This document shows, piece after piece, positions 8,620 through 18,247 of a stretch of DNA of 64,000 nucleotides. Both the position numbers and the translations under genes were made by a program. Source of the DNA: Candidatus Nitrospira neomarina (lineage in GTDB: Bacteria; Nitrospirota; Nitrospiria; Nitrospirales; UBA8639); contig NZ_CP116968.1 in assembly GCF_032051675.1 (NCBI RefSeq), forward strand, positions 4,147,001 to 4,211,000, in the 5' to 3' direction. The first letter of the stretch is position 1. Every line of letters starts with the position of its first letter. The notes below the pieces were generated by a model. It saw only the letters and a program-made list of their open reading frames with translations. It ran no database searches and was not told the origin of the DNA.

Positions 8620-9615
8620 ATGAAAATAGCCGTGGACGCGATGGGGGGGGATCATGGATTATCTCCCAATGTCGAAGGAGCCATACAGGCTACAAGGGAA
8701 TCCTCTCTCTCCATTATCCTGGTCGGGGACGAACCGTCTCTCCAATCTCATCTGGACAAACTCGGCGGCACCAAAGCCGGCATTGAGATTTTTCATGCCC
8801 CACAGGTTGTGGATATGCATGAATCTCCTGCGCTAATCGCCAGAAAAAAGCGAGATTCTTCTATATGGAAAGCCACAGAATTAGTTAAAAATAAGCAAGC
8901 TGACGCATTGGTGAGTGCCGGAAATACTGGTGCGACGATGGTGTCAGCATTTTTTCTTCTGGGATTGATTCAAGGGGTAGAACGACCGGCAATCGCCGCG
9001 ACATTGCCGACTCGCCAGGGAAAGGCAATCATGCTGGATGTCGGCGCCACTGTTGATTGTACGGCTCGCCAACTTTTCCAGTTTGGGATAATGGGGCATG
9101 AATATGGTAGGCATCTCCTGGGAACTGATCGTCCAAGGGTAGGTCTATTGAGTATTGGGGAAGAAGATACCAAGGGGAATGAGGTCACGAAAGAAACCTT
9201 TAAATTATTGAAGGATAGCCCTATTAATTTCATTGGTAATGTTGAAGGGCGAGATGTGTATAGTGGGAATGCCGATGTCATTGTGACCGATGGATTTATT
9301 GGAAATGTGGCCTTGAAAATTTCTGAAGGGTTGGCGGATGCGATTAAAAAAATGCTGATGAAGGAAATTGCCCAGTCAGCTCTGGGTCGGCTTTCCTATC
9401 TATTTGTGGCCGGACCCCTTCTGCGGTTACGGCGAAAAACCGATTATGCCGAATTCGGCGGAGCTCCACTGTTAGGGGTTGAAGGCATCAGTATGATTTG
9501 TCATGGTCGTTCCTCCTCGAAGGCGATCAAGAATGCGATTCTTCGAGCCCAGGCTTTGGCGGAAGGTGGCTTGATTGGGGAAATTCGAGGTGACATTGCC
9601 CAAGGGTGCATGTGA
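8620..9615 (+). CDS. plsX: Phosphate acyltransferase PlsX
   Basis: Converts acyl-ACP to acyl-phosphate, the first step of the PlsX/PlsY route to phospholipids; peripheral membrane enzyme. It has 331 residues. The N-terminal MKIAVDAMGGDHG is the family signature, and VSAGNTGATM and the C-terminal FGGAPLLGVEG are present. It opens the fatty-acid cluster and is followed by fabH after 21 bp. Confidence 0.95.
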   Translation: MKIAVDAMGGDHGLSPNVEGAIQATRESSLSIILVGDEPSLQSHLDKLGGTKAGIEIFHAPQVVDMHESPALIARKKRDSSIWKATELVKNKQADALVSAGNTGATMVSAFFLLGLIQGVERPAIAATLPTRQGKAIMLDVGATVDCTARQLFQFGIMGHEYGRHLLGTDRPRVGLLSIGEEDTKGNEVTKETFKLLKDSPINFIGNVEGRDVYSGNADVIVTDGFIGNVALKISEGLADAIKKMLMKEIAQSALGRLSYLFVAGPLLRLRRKTDYAEFGGAPLLGVEGISMICHGRSSSKAIKNAILRAQALAEGGLIGEIRGDIAQGCM

Positions 9616-9636
9616 ATTCAACGCGGTGTTTCATGT

Positions 9637-10611
9637 ATGAATAGTCTGATTTTAGGGACAGGGGCTTATGTTCCCAAGCGAGTCTTGACCAATGCAGATT
9701 TAGAGCGCATGGTTGAGACCTCGGATACCTGGATAATTGAACGGACAGGTATCAGAGAGCGTCGAGTGGTTGACCCAGGGCAGGCCTGTTCAGACTTAGC
9801 TGTTGAGGCGGCTCAGCGCGCATTAATCGCTGCTGATGTGGCCCCATCGGAGATCGACCTGATCCTTTTAGCCACCTGTACAGGTGATTCTCCTCTTCCT
9901 TCCACTGCCTGTCTTATCCAACATCGGTTAGGAGCAAATCGGGCCGCGGCGTGTGATATTGCCGCCGCCTGTTGTGGGTTTATTTATGCGTTGGCTATTG
10001 CAGATGCCTATGTGAAAACTGGTATGCGGCACGTATTGGTCATTGGCTCCGAAGTCATGTCGGCGATAACCGATTGGACCGATCGCAATACGTGCGTCTT
10101 ATTCGGCGACGGGGCTGGGGCGGTGGTGGTAGGACAAGGCACTGAAGGTTCCGGGATCCTGTCCACCCATTTGCATGCCAATGGCGGACTCTCTGATATG
10201 ATTCAGGTGCCTGGAGGCGGATCGCGGGAACCGGCATCCAAAGAGGTTCTTCAAGAAAAACGGTGTTTTATAAAAATGAAGGGCAATGAAACTTTTAAAA
10301 TTGCCGTTAAATCAATGGAAGAGGCCACCAAAGAGGCCTTAGAGGCCAATAAATTAGCAATGGACGATATCGATCTGTTCATTCCTCATCAGGCCAATAT
10401 GCGGATATTGAATGCCGTGGGCCAGCGATTGGGGTTGGCTCGAGAAAAATTGATGATAAATTTAGATCGATTTGGTAATACCTCTGCAGCATCGATTCCG
10501 TTGGCGCTCGATCAAGCTGTTCGGGAGGGAAGAATTCATAAAGGGAGTGTAGCACTGTTGGCTGCATTTGGTGCAGGTCTTACCTGGGCTTCAGCGGTCG
10601 TTCGTTGGTAA
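9637..10611 (+). CDS. fabH: Beta-ketoacyl-ACP synthase III
   Basis: Starts fatty acid synthesis by condensing acetyl-CoA with malonyl-ACP. It has 324 residues. The catalytic triad is visible: Cys in DIAAACCGF, His in IPHQANMRI and Asn in FGNTSAAS. The N-terminal region with SDTWIIERTGIRERR is typical. It follows plsX and precedes an enoyl-ACP reductase-like gene after about 120 bp of non-coding sequence. Confidence 0.95.
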   Translation: MNSLILGTGAYVPKRVLTNADLERMVETSDTWIIERTGIRERRVVDPGQACSDLAVEAAQRALIAADVAPSEIDLILLATCTGDSPLPSTACLIQHRLGANRAAACDIAAACCGFIYALAIADAYVKTGMRHVLVIGSEVMSAITDWTDRNTCVLFGDGAGAVVVGQGTEGSGILSTHLHANGGLSDMIQVPGGGSREPASKEVLQEKRCFIKMKGNETFKIAVKSMEEATKEALEANKLAMDDIDLFIPHQANMRILNAVGQRLGLAREKLMINLDRFGNTSAASIPLALDQAVREGRIHKGSVALLAAFGAGLTWASAVVRW

Positions 10612-10733
10612 TGTGCCTGCCGGCGGATTTCTCCTTCCTGAATGAGATCATTGCCAATAAAAGCAGAGGAAGAATCTGAGGCTTCCAACAAGAGCAAACC
10701 AGAAGATTGTGTGGGTTTAAAGAGAGGGGAATT

Positions 10734-11549
10734 ATGTCTGGAGCGACCTCATGGGGTGAAAATGATTGGGCGCTGATTCTAGGAGTCTCTAGTGGTTTTG
10801 GAGAGGCGGCAGCTATGGAGCTGGCCAATTTAGGGTTGAATATCTGTGGTGTGCATCTTGATCGAAAATCAACACAAGCAAATGCGGAGCGCATTGCCTC
10901 GCAGATTCGTTCACTCGGCCGAGAGGTCCTGTTTTTTAATGTCAATGCGGCCGATCCCGAAAGGCGCGTCGACATTCTGAAAGCACTGAAGCAACGGGGG
11001 GAAGAATCCGGGAAGCCAGTCTGTGTCAGGGTGTTGTTACATTCGTTAGCTTTTGGGACCCTGAAGCCGTATATTGCGGAATCCCATGCAGAGGCCATTA
11101 ATAAAGCACAGATGGATATGACGTTGGATGTCATGGCTAATAGTCTGGTGTATTGGACACAGGATTTAGTGGCACAAAAATTTTTAGGAACAGGGAGTCG
11201 CATCTTCTCCATGACCAGCGCCGGAGGCGCACGAGTCTGGCGAACCTATGGGGCGGTTTCCGCTGCAAAGTCGGCCCTGGAATCTCATACGAGGCAATTA
11301 GCCCTGGAACTGGCTCCTCTGGGTATCACCGTCAACTCGCTGATGGCAGGTGTCACCGATACGCCGGCTTTGCGTAAAATACCCGGTTCTGATGAAATGC
11401 TGACCTTAGCCAAACGAAAAAATCCGTCAAACCGGCTGACTACGACCCAAGATGTCGCCGATGCGTTAGGCCTGTTAAGTCATCCAAAAGCTCATTGGAT
11501 CACTGGAAATGTGATTTGTGTTGATGGTGGAGAGTTTATTGTTGACTAG
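10734..11549 (+). CDS. Enoyl-ACP reductase-like short-chain dehydrogenase (FabL/FabI type)
   Basis: Rossmann-fold reductase of 271 residues, probably reducing trans-2-enoyl-ACP in the elongation cycle. The ATG at 10734 has GAGGGG about 6 bp upstream; an upstream ATG at 10707 would add nine residues without support. The nucleotide loop GVSSGFG is at about 17-23. The active site is Tyr172-x6-Lys179, the spacing of FabI/FabL enoyl reductases rather than the Tyr-x3-Lys of FabG-like enzymes. The HSLAF sequence stands where FabI has HSIGF, while the C-terminal half (TDTPALRKIPGSDEML) is closer to Bacillus FabL. It lies between fabH and fabD and is the only enoyl reductase candidate in the cluster. 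Confidence 0.75.
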   Translation: MSGATSWGENDWALILGVSSGFGEAAAMELANLGLNICGVHLDRKSTQANAERIASQIRSLGREVLFFNVNAADPERRVDILKALKQRGEESGKPVCVRVLLHSLAFGTLKPYIAESHAEAINKAQMDMTLDVMANSLVYWTQDLVAQKFLGTGSRIFSMTSAGGARVWRTYGAVSAAKSALESHTRQLALELAPLGITVNSLMAGVTDTPALRKIPGSDEMLTLAKRKNPSNRLTTTQDVADALGLLSHPKAHWITGNVICVDGGEFIVD

Positions 11550-11620
11550 TTTCAGGAAGTGGGAGAAGCCATGAGGCGGACTGTCCTGAGTCATGGCATT
11601 CTAGAGGGTGAGCGAAAAGC

Positions 11621-12556
11621 ATGAAGCCAGTCTTTGGTTTTCTGTTTCCTGGGCAAGGCTCTCAGTCTGTTGGCATGGGCAAGACTCTTTTTGAGAGGAG
11701 TCCTGCGGTTCAGGCCCTCTATAAGGAAGCCGCGGATATTTTGGGGTATGATATTGACGCATTGTGTTTTGAGGGGCCGTCAGAACAACTCAATCGAACC
11801 GAATATACGCAGCCGGCATTGCTGGTGACCAGTCTCGCCGCATTTCAACTGCTCCGTGATGGGCCCCTTCTTCCCGCTGCGGTTGCCGGTCATAGCTTGG
11901 GCGAATATACCGCCTTAGTGGCGGCTGGCGCGCTGAATTTTGGAGAAGCGGTAAGTCTGGTGCAGAAGCGCGCGCGTTATATGGCCGAGGCCGTGACTCC
12001 TGGAAGCGGGCTAGTGGCCGCGATTTTAGGCCTTTCGGAAAAGGATGTTCGAAGTGTCTGTCAAGAAGCAGGATCTATGGGCATTGTGGCTCCCGCCAAT
12101 TTCAATTCTCCAGGCCAAACAGTCATTGCCGGAGAGAAAGCCGCAGTGGAGCATGCAGCAGAATTGGCTAAGACGCGTGGAGCAAAGCGGGTCATGCCGC
12201 TTCCGGTCAGTGTCCCGGTTCATACTCCATTGATGCAGGTTGCTGCTGACAGGCTGAAAAAAGATATTGATTCTCTGAAGTGGTCTGCCTTAAAGGTACC
12301 GTTGGTGAATAATGTGGAAGCGAAAGCCTTGTTGTCAGCGGAGGAGGTTCGTGAGTCACTTGTTCGACAATTACCTTCTCCGGTGCGGTGGCAGGAAACC
12401 ATCCAGGCCATGGCGCTGATGGGCATCACAGATTTTGTGGAAATCGGTCCAGGGAAAGTTTTGACGGGATTAGTGAAGCGCATTGTTCCAGAAGCTACCA
12501 CATGGAATGTGATGGATCAGGAATCCTACGCTCACGTCCTGTCTCACTGCGCCTAA
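11621..12556 (+). CDS. fabD: Malonyl-CoA:ACP transacylase
   Basis: Loads malonyl groups onto ACP. It has 311 residues. The N-terminal FLFPGQGSQSVGMG, the nucleophile elbow GHSLGEYTALVAAG (Ser in GHSLG), and the catalytic His in PVSVPVHTPLM are all present. It lies between the enoyl reductase and fabG; the gap to fabG is 36 bp with an AAGGAATTGAG ribosome-binding site in front of fabG. Confidence 0.95.
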   Translation: MKPVFGFLFPGQGSQSVGMGKTLFERSPAVQALYKEAADILGYDIDALCFEGPSEQLNRTEYTQPALLVTSLAAFQLLRDGPLLPAAVAGHSLGEYTALVAAGALNFGEAVSLVQKRARYMAEAVTPGSGLVAAILGLSEKDVRSVCQEAGSMGIVAPANFNSPGQTVIAGEKAAVEHAAELAKTRGAKRVMPLPVSVPVHTPLMQVAADRLKKDIDSLKWSALKVPLVNNVEAKALLSAEEVRESLVRQLPSPVRWQETIQAMALMGITDFVEIGPGKVLTGLVKRIVPEATTWNVMDQESYAHVLSHCA

Positions 12557-12592
12557 GGACACAAGGGATCGAATTTTCAAGAAGGAATTGAG

Positions 12593-13339
12593 ATGTTGTT
12601 AAGGGAAAAAATTGCAGTAGTGACGGGTGGTGCCCAAGGAATCGGGCAGGCGATTGCGACCACCTTGGCCAAGGAAGGTGCAGATGTGGTAGTGGCCGAT
12701 CTTGATGCCGAACGTTGTCAAGAAACCGTGGGTCTTGTCCAGCAAGTGGGTCGCAAAGCGTTGGCGGTGTCAGTCAATGTTGGCGAATGGGAACAGGCCA
12801 AGGGAATGATGGAACGCGTCCTCAAAGAATGGGGGCGAGTGGATATCTTGGTCAATAACGCAGGTATTACGCGAGATGGCTTGCTGATGCGGATGAAAGA
12901 AGAGGATTGGCTTGCCGTCCTCCAGGTCAATTTGACCGGCACGTTTTTCTGTGCAAAGGCCGTTCTGCCTTCCATGAGCAAGCAGCGAAGTGGTCGTATT
13001 GTCAATATTGCTTCTATTGTCGGAGCGATCGGAAACATGGGCCAGGCTAACTATGCAGCGTCAAAAGCGGGTGTGATTGGTCTTACCAAAACAATTGCAC
13101 GGGAATATGCCAGTCGAAATATTACCGTCAATGCCGTGGCTCCGGGATTTATTGATACCGCGATGACACAACATCTTTCGCCAGAAATTAAAGAGGGATT
13201 ACTGAATCAAATTGCGTTAAAGCGGTTAGGGCAACCTTCGGATGTTGCCGATGCAGTGTGTTTTCTGAGTTCAGAGAAGGCCGGATATATTACCGGGCAT
13301 GTGTTACATGTGAATGGCGGGATGCATATGGCGTCCTAG
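12593..13339 (+). CDS. fabG: 3-oxoacyl-ACP reductase
   Basis: NADPH-dependent short-chain dehydrogenase that reduces 3-oxoacyl-ACP. It has 248 residues, the family length. The nucleotide loop [12 protein letters not shown], the structural NNAGITRDG and the catalytic Ser with Tyr-x3-Lys (NYAASKAG) are present, and [11 protein letters not shown] follows. It is followed by acpP, with a strong AAGGAGGAGG ribosome-binding site in the gap. Confidence 0.95.
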   Translation: MLLREKIAVVTGGAQGIGQAIATTLAKEGADVVVADLDAERCQETVGLVQQVGRKALAVSVNVGEWEQAKGMMERVLKEWGRVDILVNNAGITRDGLLMRMKEEDWLAVLQVNLTGTFFCAKAVLPSMSKQRSGRIVNIASIVGAIGNMGQANYAASKAGVIGLTKTIAREYASRNITVNAVAPGFIDTAMTQHLSPEIKEGLLNQIALKRLGQPSDVADAVCFLSSEKAGYITGHVLHVNGGMHMAS

Positions 13340-13395
13340 CCCATGCGCAACAGGATGTGTCATTCGATAAACTTTGTAAGGAGGAGGAGCCAACA

Positions 13396-13626
13396 ATGGC
13401 AGTTGAAGAGCGTGTCAAAAAAATTATTGTGGAACAATTAGGTGTTGAAGAAGATGACGTGGTCCCTGAGGCCAAGTTTGTGGAAGATCTTGGAGCTGAT
13501 TCCTTAGATACGGTGGAATTGGTGATGGCCTTAGAAGAAGAGTTTGAGATCGAAATTCCGGATGAAGATGCAGAAAAAATTCAAACGGTCTCGGCGGCCA
13601 TCGATTTTATTAAGGAAAAAGTCTGA
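13396..13626 (+). CDS. acpP: Acyl carrier protein
   Basis: Carries growing acyl chains on a phosphopantetheine arm. The ATG at 13396, preceded by AAGGAGGAGG, gives 76 residues starting [16 protein letters not shown]. The phosphopantetheine Ser lies in [10 protein letters not shown]. The protein is strongly acidic, as usual. The reading frame is open much further upstream into fabG, but the ribosome-binding site and family length fix the start here. Confidence 0.96.
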   Translation: MAVEERVKKIIVEQLGVEEDDVVPEAKFVEDLGADSLDTVELVMALEEEFEIEIPDEDAEKIQTVSAAIDFIKEKV

Positions 13627-13747
13627 GAAGGCCATCGAGTACTGTGCGAAGTTGCGGTTCGTCTATAGTTGATTACGGGCTTCGAGGAGGTAAAGCCTCA
13701 GGTTCATTATCTGGGTTTTCCAGCCATGATAGTTACGGAGTGCCTCA

Positions 13748-15001
13748 ATGACTGAATGGAGACCACGACGAGTGGTTGTGACAGGATTGGGATTGGTTAC
13801 GCCGTTGGATATTGGTGTATCCAACACATGGGACAAATTATGCAAAGGCCAGTCCGGAATCGGACCCATTACCCGATTTGATGCCAGTCAGTATTCGGTG
13901 CAGATTGCGGGGGAGGTCAAGAACTTTGATCCCTCGACGTTTATTGAGAAAAAAGAAATCAAAAAGATGGATACCTTTATCCATTTTGCGCTTGCCGCCA
14001 GTCAGGAGGCGGTGGATGATGCCAAGCTTGTCGTGAACCCGGATGAGGCGGACCGTGTTGGGGTCTATATTGGAGCAGGCATTGGCGGTCTTCCGGCCAT
14101 TGAACATTATCATAAGGTGTTGCTGGAACGTGGCCCCGACCGGGTTTCCCCATTTTTTATTCCGATGGTCATTATTAATTTGGCCTCCGGGCAGGTGGCG
14201 ATCCGTTTTGGTGCTAAGGGTCCAAATGCCTGTACGGTCACGGCCTGTGCCACAGGGAATCATTGTATTGGAGACGGGTTTCGACTGATTCAGCGGGGAG
14301 AGGCCGATGTAATGCTGGTAGGAGGAGCGGAATCGACCATTTGCCCTACAGCGGTTGCTGGATTTTCCGCAGCGAAGGCGTTGTCCCGGAGAAATGAGGA
14401 ACCGGAACGGGCCAGTCGGCCTTTTGATAAAGATCGTGACGGGTTTGTCATTGGCGAAGGTGCCGGTGTGTTGATCCTGGAGGAATTGGAGCACGCCAAA
14501 TCTCGAGGCGCGCGCATTTATGCCGAGGTGATCGGCTATGCCATGAATAGCGATGCCTTTCATATTACCGCTCCACCGGATGATGGGGCCGGTGCGGTGA
14601 CCTGTATGAAGCGTGCGATTCAGGATGCGGGAATCGCCAAAGAATCTGTGGGATATATTAATGCTCATGCCACATCCACGTTCGCCGATCGGATTGAGAC
14701 GCAGGTCATCAAACACGTCTTTGGGGACCGGGCCTATTCCATTCCTGTGGGTTCTACCAAGTCCATGACCGGTCATCTATTGGGGGCTGCCGGGGGAATT
14801 GAAGCGATCTTTTCTATTTTGGCTATGCATCATGGCATCATTCCTCCGACGATCAATTTGGAGACGCCAGATCCCGAATGCGACTTGGATTATATTCCTA
14901 TTCATGCCAGATCCTGTGCCGTCGATGTAGCCATATCCAATGCCTTTGGATTTGGTGGGGTTAATGCCTGTTTGGTATTCCGGCGATGGAAGGGCGAATA
15001 G
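13748..15001 (+). CDS. fabF: Beta-ketoacyl-ACP synthase II
   Basis: Condensing enzyme that extends acyl-ACP by two carbons. It has 417 residues. The N-terminal [14 protein letters not shown] is typical, the catalytic Cys is in [15 protein letters not shown], and the two His are in INAHATST and [13 protein letters not shown]. It ends the fab run. A GC-rich inverted repeat lies about 30 bp beyond the stop, then a likely promoter for rnc. Confidence 0.95.
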   Translation: MTEWRPRRVVVTGLGLVTPLDIGVSNTWDKLCKGQSGIGPITRFDASQYSVQIAGEVKNFDPSTFIEKKEIKKMDTFIHFALAASQEAVDDAKLVVNPDEADRVGVYIGAGIGGLPAIEHYHKVLLERGPDRVSPFFIPMVIINLASGQVAIRFGAKGPNACTVTACATGNHCIGDGFRLIQRGEADVMLVGGAESTICPTAVAGFSAAKALSRRNEEPERASRPFDKDRDGFVIGEGAGVLILEELEHAKSRGARIYAEVIGYAMNSDAFHITAPPDDGAGAVTCMKRAIQDAGIAKESVGYINAHATSTFADRIETQVIKHVFGDRAYSIPVGSTKSMTGHLLGAAGGIEAIFSILAMHHGIIPPTINLETPDPECDLDYIPIHARSCAVDVAISNAFGFGGVNACLVFRRWKGE

Positions 15002-15033
15002 GCAGCATGGTCCCGTTCTGATTAGATTCTTTC

Positions 15034-15049
15034 GAGAGGGGTGCCTCTC
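15034..15049 (+). terminator. GC-rich hairpin after fabF
   Basis: Perfect 6-bp inverted repeat GAGAGG/CCTCTC with a GGTG loop, 33 bp after the fabF stop. There is no T-run behind it, so it is at best a weak or factor-assisted terminator, or a processing hairpin. Confidence 0.35.
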
Positions 15050-15065
15050 AGGACATTGGAGCCAG

Positions 15066-15096
15066 TTGCCCCGACCTCGCCCCGAAACGATATGAT
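15066..15096 (+). promoter_or_regulatory. Possible promoter of rnc
   Basis: TTGCCC (15066-15071), 19-bp spacer, TATGAT (15091-15096). A second -10-like TATACT overlaps at 15096-15101. It sits in the gap between fabF and rnc, downstream of the fabF hairpin. Confidence 0.4.
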
Positions 15097-15174
15097 ATAC
15101 TACAACGTTTTGCTCAAGAGAGATAAGAGAATAACGATCATGCATGTCAACATTACCAATTCTTTGTAGATCTC

Positions 15175-15924
15175 GTGGCTGCTCTTGCCTTTGAAAACAT
15201 TCAGGAATCGTTGGAGTATAAATTTAAGCAGCAAGCCCTGCTATGTGAGGCGCTCACCCACCGTTCATTTTCTCAAACTCAACCCCAGGCGGTGAGTCCC
15301 CACAATGAGCGGTTAGAATTTTTAGGAGATGCGGTGTTGGGACTGGTTGTAAGCGAAAGTCTTGCGGCGATGTTCCCGGATTCTACAGAGGGCGAACTTT
15401 CCAAGATTAAAGCCGGATTAATTAGCCGATCCACTCTTTCGAAAGCAGCGAGCCGTCTCAATTTGGGGCAGTGGTTACGATTGGGTCGGGGGGAGGAAGC
15501 CACCAAGGGCCGAGAAAAAATATCGCTGTTAGCCAATGCCCTTGAAGCGATCATTGGGGCGGTGTATCTTGATGGGGGGTTGGATGACGCGAGAGCTTTT
15601 ATTCAAAAAGTTTTGACCATGGAATTTTCTTCATTACAGAATAATCCTGTGTCCTCAGTGGGGTGGGATGGGAAAAGCCGTTTGCAAGAATGGACGCATA
15701 AACAATTTGGAGCAAGTCCCCAGTATCGACTTGCTCGGGAATCCGGCCCGGATCATCAAAAGGTATTTGTTGTCACGGTGGAAATCCAAGGAAAAATAAT
15801 GGGTCAGGGAGAGGGTCGGACGAAAAAAGAGGCCGAACAAGCTGCGGCAGCGCAAGCGATGGAACAGGCTGGGCTTGATGTTTCAGACGAGCCCGATCAT
15901 TTAATCAAGAAATCAACAGATTAG
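15175..15924 (+). CDS. rnc: Ribonuclease III
   Basis: Double-strand-specific endoribonuclease for rRNA and mRNA processing. It has 249 residues from a GTG start; no ATG is available in frame near the N-terminus and the Shine-Dalgarno sequence is weak. The catalytic signature NERLEFLGDAVLG is at about 43-55, with the second acidic cluster in LANALEAIIGAVYLDGG. The double-stranded RNA-binding domain covers about 165-235 (KSRLQEWTHKQFG, then EGRTKKEAEQAAA). It follows the fab cluster, as rnc does in many bacteria. Confidence 0.94.
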   Translation: MAALAFENIQESLEYKFKQQALLCEALTHRSFSQTQPQAVSPHNERLEFLGDAVLGLVVSESLAAMFPDSTEGELSKIKAGLISRSTLSKAASRLNLGQWLRLGRGEEATKGREKISLLANALEAIIGAVYLDGGLDDARAFIQKVLTMEFSSLQNNPVSSVGWDGKSRLQEWTHKQFGASPQYRLARESGPDHQKVFVVTVEIQGKIMGQGEGRTKKEAEQAAAAQAMEQAGLDVSDEPDHLIKKSTD

Positions 15925-15940
15925 CCATGGAGGAGGAATT

Positions 15941-16567
15941 ATGAGGGGTGTGTTGCAGCCACGGACTTTAGCCAGCGGTCTACGTCAGCTCATGATGGTG
16001 ATCGGACTGTTCACCATTGTCACTGCCGGTGGTTCTCCTGTCCCAAACGAGGCGGCAGCGGAAGAACCATCGAAGACTGAGACCAAGGCACCTCACGTTC
16101 TGATTAAAACGAAGTTTGGAGAAATGGAAGCCGTGTTATTTCCGGACTTAGCTCCCAAGCATGTTGAAAGTTTTCTCAAATTAGCTAAGTCAGGGTTTTA
16201 TAATGGAACCATTTTTCATCGGGTCATTCCTGGATTTATGATTCAAGGTGGAGATCCTTTGACCAAAGATCCAGCCAATCGAAGCCGATACGGAACCGGG
16301 GGCCCTGGCTATACGGTTCCAGCAGAATTTAATCGGATTATTCACGAAAAAGGCATTCTTTCCGCAGCCCGCACGGCAGATCCCAATAGCGCGGGATCGC
16401 AGTTTTTCATCATGGCGGATAAGGCTCCCCATTTGGATGGCCAGTACACCGTGTTTGGCGAGGTGGTGAAAGGTCTTGATGTCATCGATACGATCGTGAG
16501 CCAGCCCCGCGATCTGAAGGATAATCCTCTCGAGCGAATTGAAATGACGATAGACCTGATTCAGTAA
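15941..16567 (+). CDS. Exported peptidyl-prolyl cis-trans isomerase (cyclophilin)
   Basis: Folding catalyst of the cyclophilin family. It has 208 residues with a likely signal peptide: basic start, a hydrophobic run at about 16-30, and Ala-rich sequence ending near residue 41, so it probably acts in the periplasm. The cyclophilin core has FHRVIPGFMIQGGDP, GSQFFIMADKAPHLDG and YTVFGEVVKGLDV. A strong GGAGGAGG ribosome-binding site precedes the ATG. It is 16 bp from rnc and points toward a convergent minus-strand gene. Confidence 0.88.
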   Translation: MRGVLQPRTLASGLRQLMMVIGLFTIVTAGGSPVPNEAAAEEPSKTETKAPHVLIKTKFGEMEAVLFPDLAPKHVESFLKLAKSGFYNGTIFHRVIPGFMIQGGDPLTKDPANRSRYGTGGPGYTVPAEFNRIIHEKGILSAARTADPNSAGSQFFIMADKAPHLDGQYTVFGEVVKGLDVIDTIVSQPRDLKDNPLERIEMTIDLIQ

Positions 16568-16604
16568 ATCAGGGGTGGCCCGAAATGTGGATGAAAAATG
16601 CCGA

Positions 16605-17276
16605 TCACTTGACCGGTTCGGTGGAAAGTTGGTCAGGAGCATAATCAAATCCACTGGGAATAATGATGCGCCCTCCCGCACCGGTTTGGCGGGCCAGTTG
16701 TTCTGCCACATCGGGATGGCGTTCCCGAATATAGCCGAGTAATCCATGTAAAAAGCGATGGGAACGAAACCCGGGTCCGGAAAATTTTTGAATGAAGGTA
16801 TGGGCTTGGTCCAATACGTTGGTGACCAGCGTGGGTTCTAATGGTTGGCGTTCGCCAAAGACCTTAAATTCTTTTCGTAATTCTTCACCGAAGGCCGGCA
16901 AACCGGCTTCTGGTATCTGGATCAGACTGAAACTTCGTCGAAGGATTTGGAGGCCTTCCAGCACCTCGGCATCTTCCGCATCACGCCGATCTTGAAAAAA
17001 TCGATAGGCTAGAGCTTCAAAGACATAAAATATTTCAGTCGCCCGTTCCCCTCCGAGATCCAATAGTTGTCGATAGAACCCTCGACGTTCGAGTTCAAAT
17101 ATGTTCCCCACACGTTTTTGCTGATAGTCATCATTGCTCTCGAGAAAGACGCAGGATGTCGGGCAACTGATATTCGTGATTCGATTTGTGCCGCAACAGT
17201 GGCTGCAAATCACGCCTCCCAGTGCGGGACAAGCCCGTTTGCCTTTACGTTGATGACAATAGAAGCATTTACTCAT
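16605..17276 (-). CDS. Cys-rich protein of unknown function
   Basis: I do not recognise a named family. It has 223 residues. The first ~45 residues carry eight cysteines: Cys4-x2-Cys7, Cys16, Cys24-x2-Cys27-Cys28 and Cys38-x3-Cys42, with basic residues between (KGKRACP), which looks like a small zinc-binding module. The rest is predicted mostly helical, with no membrane segment or catalytic motif I can name. Its ATG overlaps the stop of the upstream beta-propeller-like gene (ATGA), so the two are translationally coupled and probably work in the same process. Confidence 0.6.
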   Translation of the reverse strand: MSKCFYCHQRKGKRACPALGGVICSHCCGTNRITNISCPTSCVFLESNDDYQQKRVGNIFELERRGFYRQLLDLGGERATEIFYVFEALAYRFFQDRRDAEDAEVLEGLQILRRSFSLIQIPEAGLPAFGEELRKEFKVFGERQPLEPTLVTNVLDQAHTFIQKFSGPGFRSHRFLHGLLGYIRERHPDVAEQLARQTGAGGRIIIPSGFDYAPDQLSTEPVK

Positions 17277-18247
17277 TCCCCGGAATCTTTCTTGAGCCAG
17301 CCCATTCCATAATCAGACCAGGAACGGGGTTTTTTGTTAGGGTTAGCATTAGAGGGACGCTCAAGACCATTAATCTCTGCACCATTCACATACAGATAGG
17401 GAACCATGATCACATGATTGACCCGATCAATTCCGATTCCCGAAGGAGACAACAGAAACTCCGCAATCACCTCTTTTTTGTGATTGGCCAAAATTCTCCA
17501 GACTTTCCCTGCCGTCAAATCAGACACATACATGGTGCCATATTTGTCGAAATCAATACCGTCTAAATTATGAAAACTACCGGTAAACAAGGTGTTGGCG
17601 AACAATTCCTGAATCGCCCCGGTTTCGTCAATCTCAAAAATCTTTCCATTCTCCCATCCGACACCGACCACATGCCCATTCCTGGGATGGATAGAAATTC
17701 CACGCGGGTGCGATAAGCTTTCATGCTGGGCAAAGACCTTCACGGTATGATCGTGGGCGGGATCATCAATGTGATAAATGGTATTGGAATCGGCATCAGA
17801 GACATAGAGCCCGCCGTGAGAATCCGCCACCAGCCCGGCAAGGGATTGACTGTGAAATTGTGTGAAGGGAATGGAATTGAGTGATTGTCCAGTGTTTTTG
17901 TCAAAGCCCCTCACCACATCCAGATCGGCCACATAAAGGGTTGAGCCCACAATGGCCATCCCTTTCGGTGAGTTCAACGTGACCGATTTTTGCCCACCTT
18001 GGATAAAGTGGAGGTCAATCATCTTACCCTCAGTCGTCACTTTACTAATAAAACCCTTATTTTCACGTGTTCCAGGGTCTCCGTTGGCGTTGGCAATGAA
18101 ATAGACTTGCCCCCCATCGGCAATCATGCTTTGTGGGAACGCTAGATTCGTCACCTCTTCGGCATAGATCGCCGTCCAACAATTCAGGAGCAACAGACTG
18201 GTGAGGATCGCATTCCTGAAGGAGGCAGCAAGACAATATGACTTCAT
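17273..18247 (-). CDS. Exported NHL/SMP-30-like beta-propeller protein
   Basis: 324 residues from the ATG at 18247, chosen because it begins a good signal peptide (MKSYCLAASF, a hydrophobic stretch, then a likely cut after IYA). The frame is open for 36 more codons upstream without a better start. The mature part has repeated blade-like segments such as SPKGMAIVGSTLYVAD, LAGLVADSHGGLYVSDAD, HPRGISIHPRNG and NLDGIDFDKYGTMYVSD, typical of six-bladed NHL or gluconolactonase-like propellers. It is probably periplasmic and the ligand is unknown. It overlaps the downstream Cys-rich gene by 4 bp. Confidence 0.7.
   Translation of the reverse strand: MKSYCLAASFRNAILTSLLLLNCWTAIYAEEVTNLAFPQSMIADGGQVYFIANANGDPGTRENKGFISKVTTEGKMIDLHFIQGGQKSVTLNSPKGMAIVGSTLYVADLDVVRGFDKNTGQSLNSIPFTQFHSQSLAGLVADSHGGLYVSDADSNTIYHIDDPAHDHTVKVFAQHESLSHPRGISIHPRNGHVVGVGWENGKIFEIDETGAIQELFANTLFTGSFHNLDGIDFDKYGTMYVSDLTAGKVWRILANHKKEVIAEFLLSPSGIGIDRVNHVIMVPYLYVNGAEINGLERPSNANPNKKPRSWSDYGMGWLKKDSGE

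Noticed and set aside
10580..11212. 210-codon antisense frame across fabH and the enoyl reductase
   Set aside because: Both plus-strand genes are well supported; this is a shadow frame.
13838..14776. 312-codon open frame antisense to fabF
   Set aside because: fabF is unmistakable on the plus strand; the antisense frame has unlikely composition and no ribosome-binding site.
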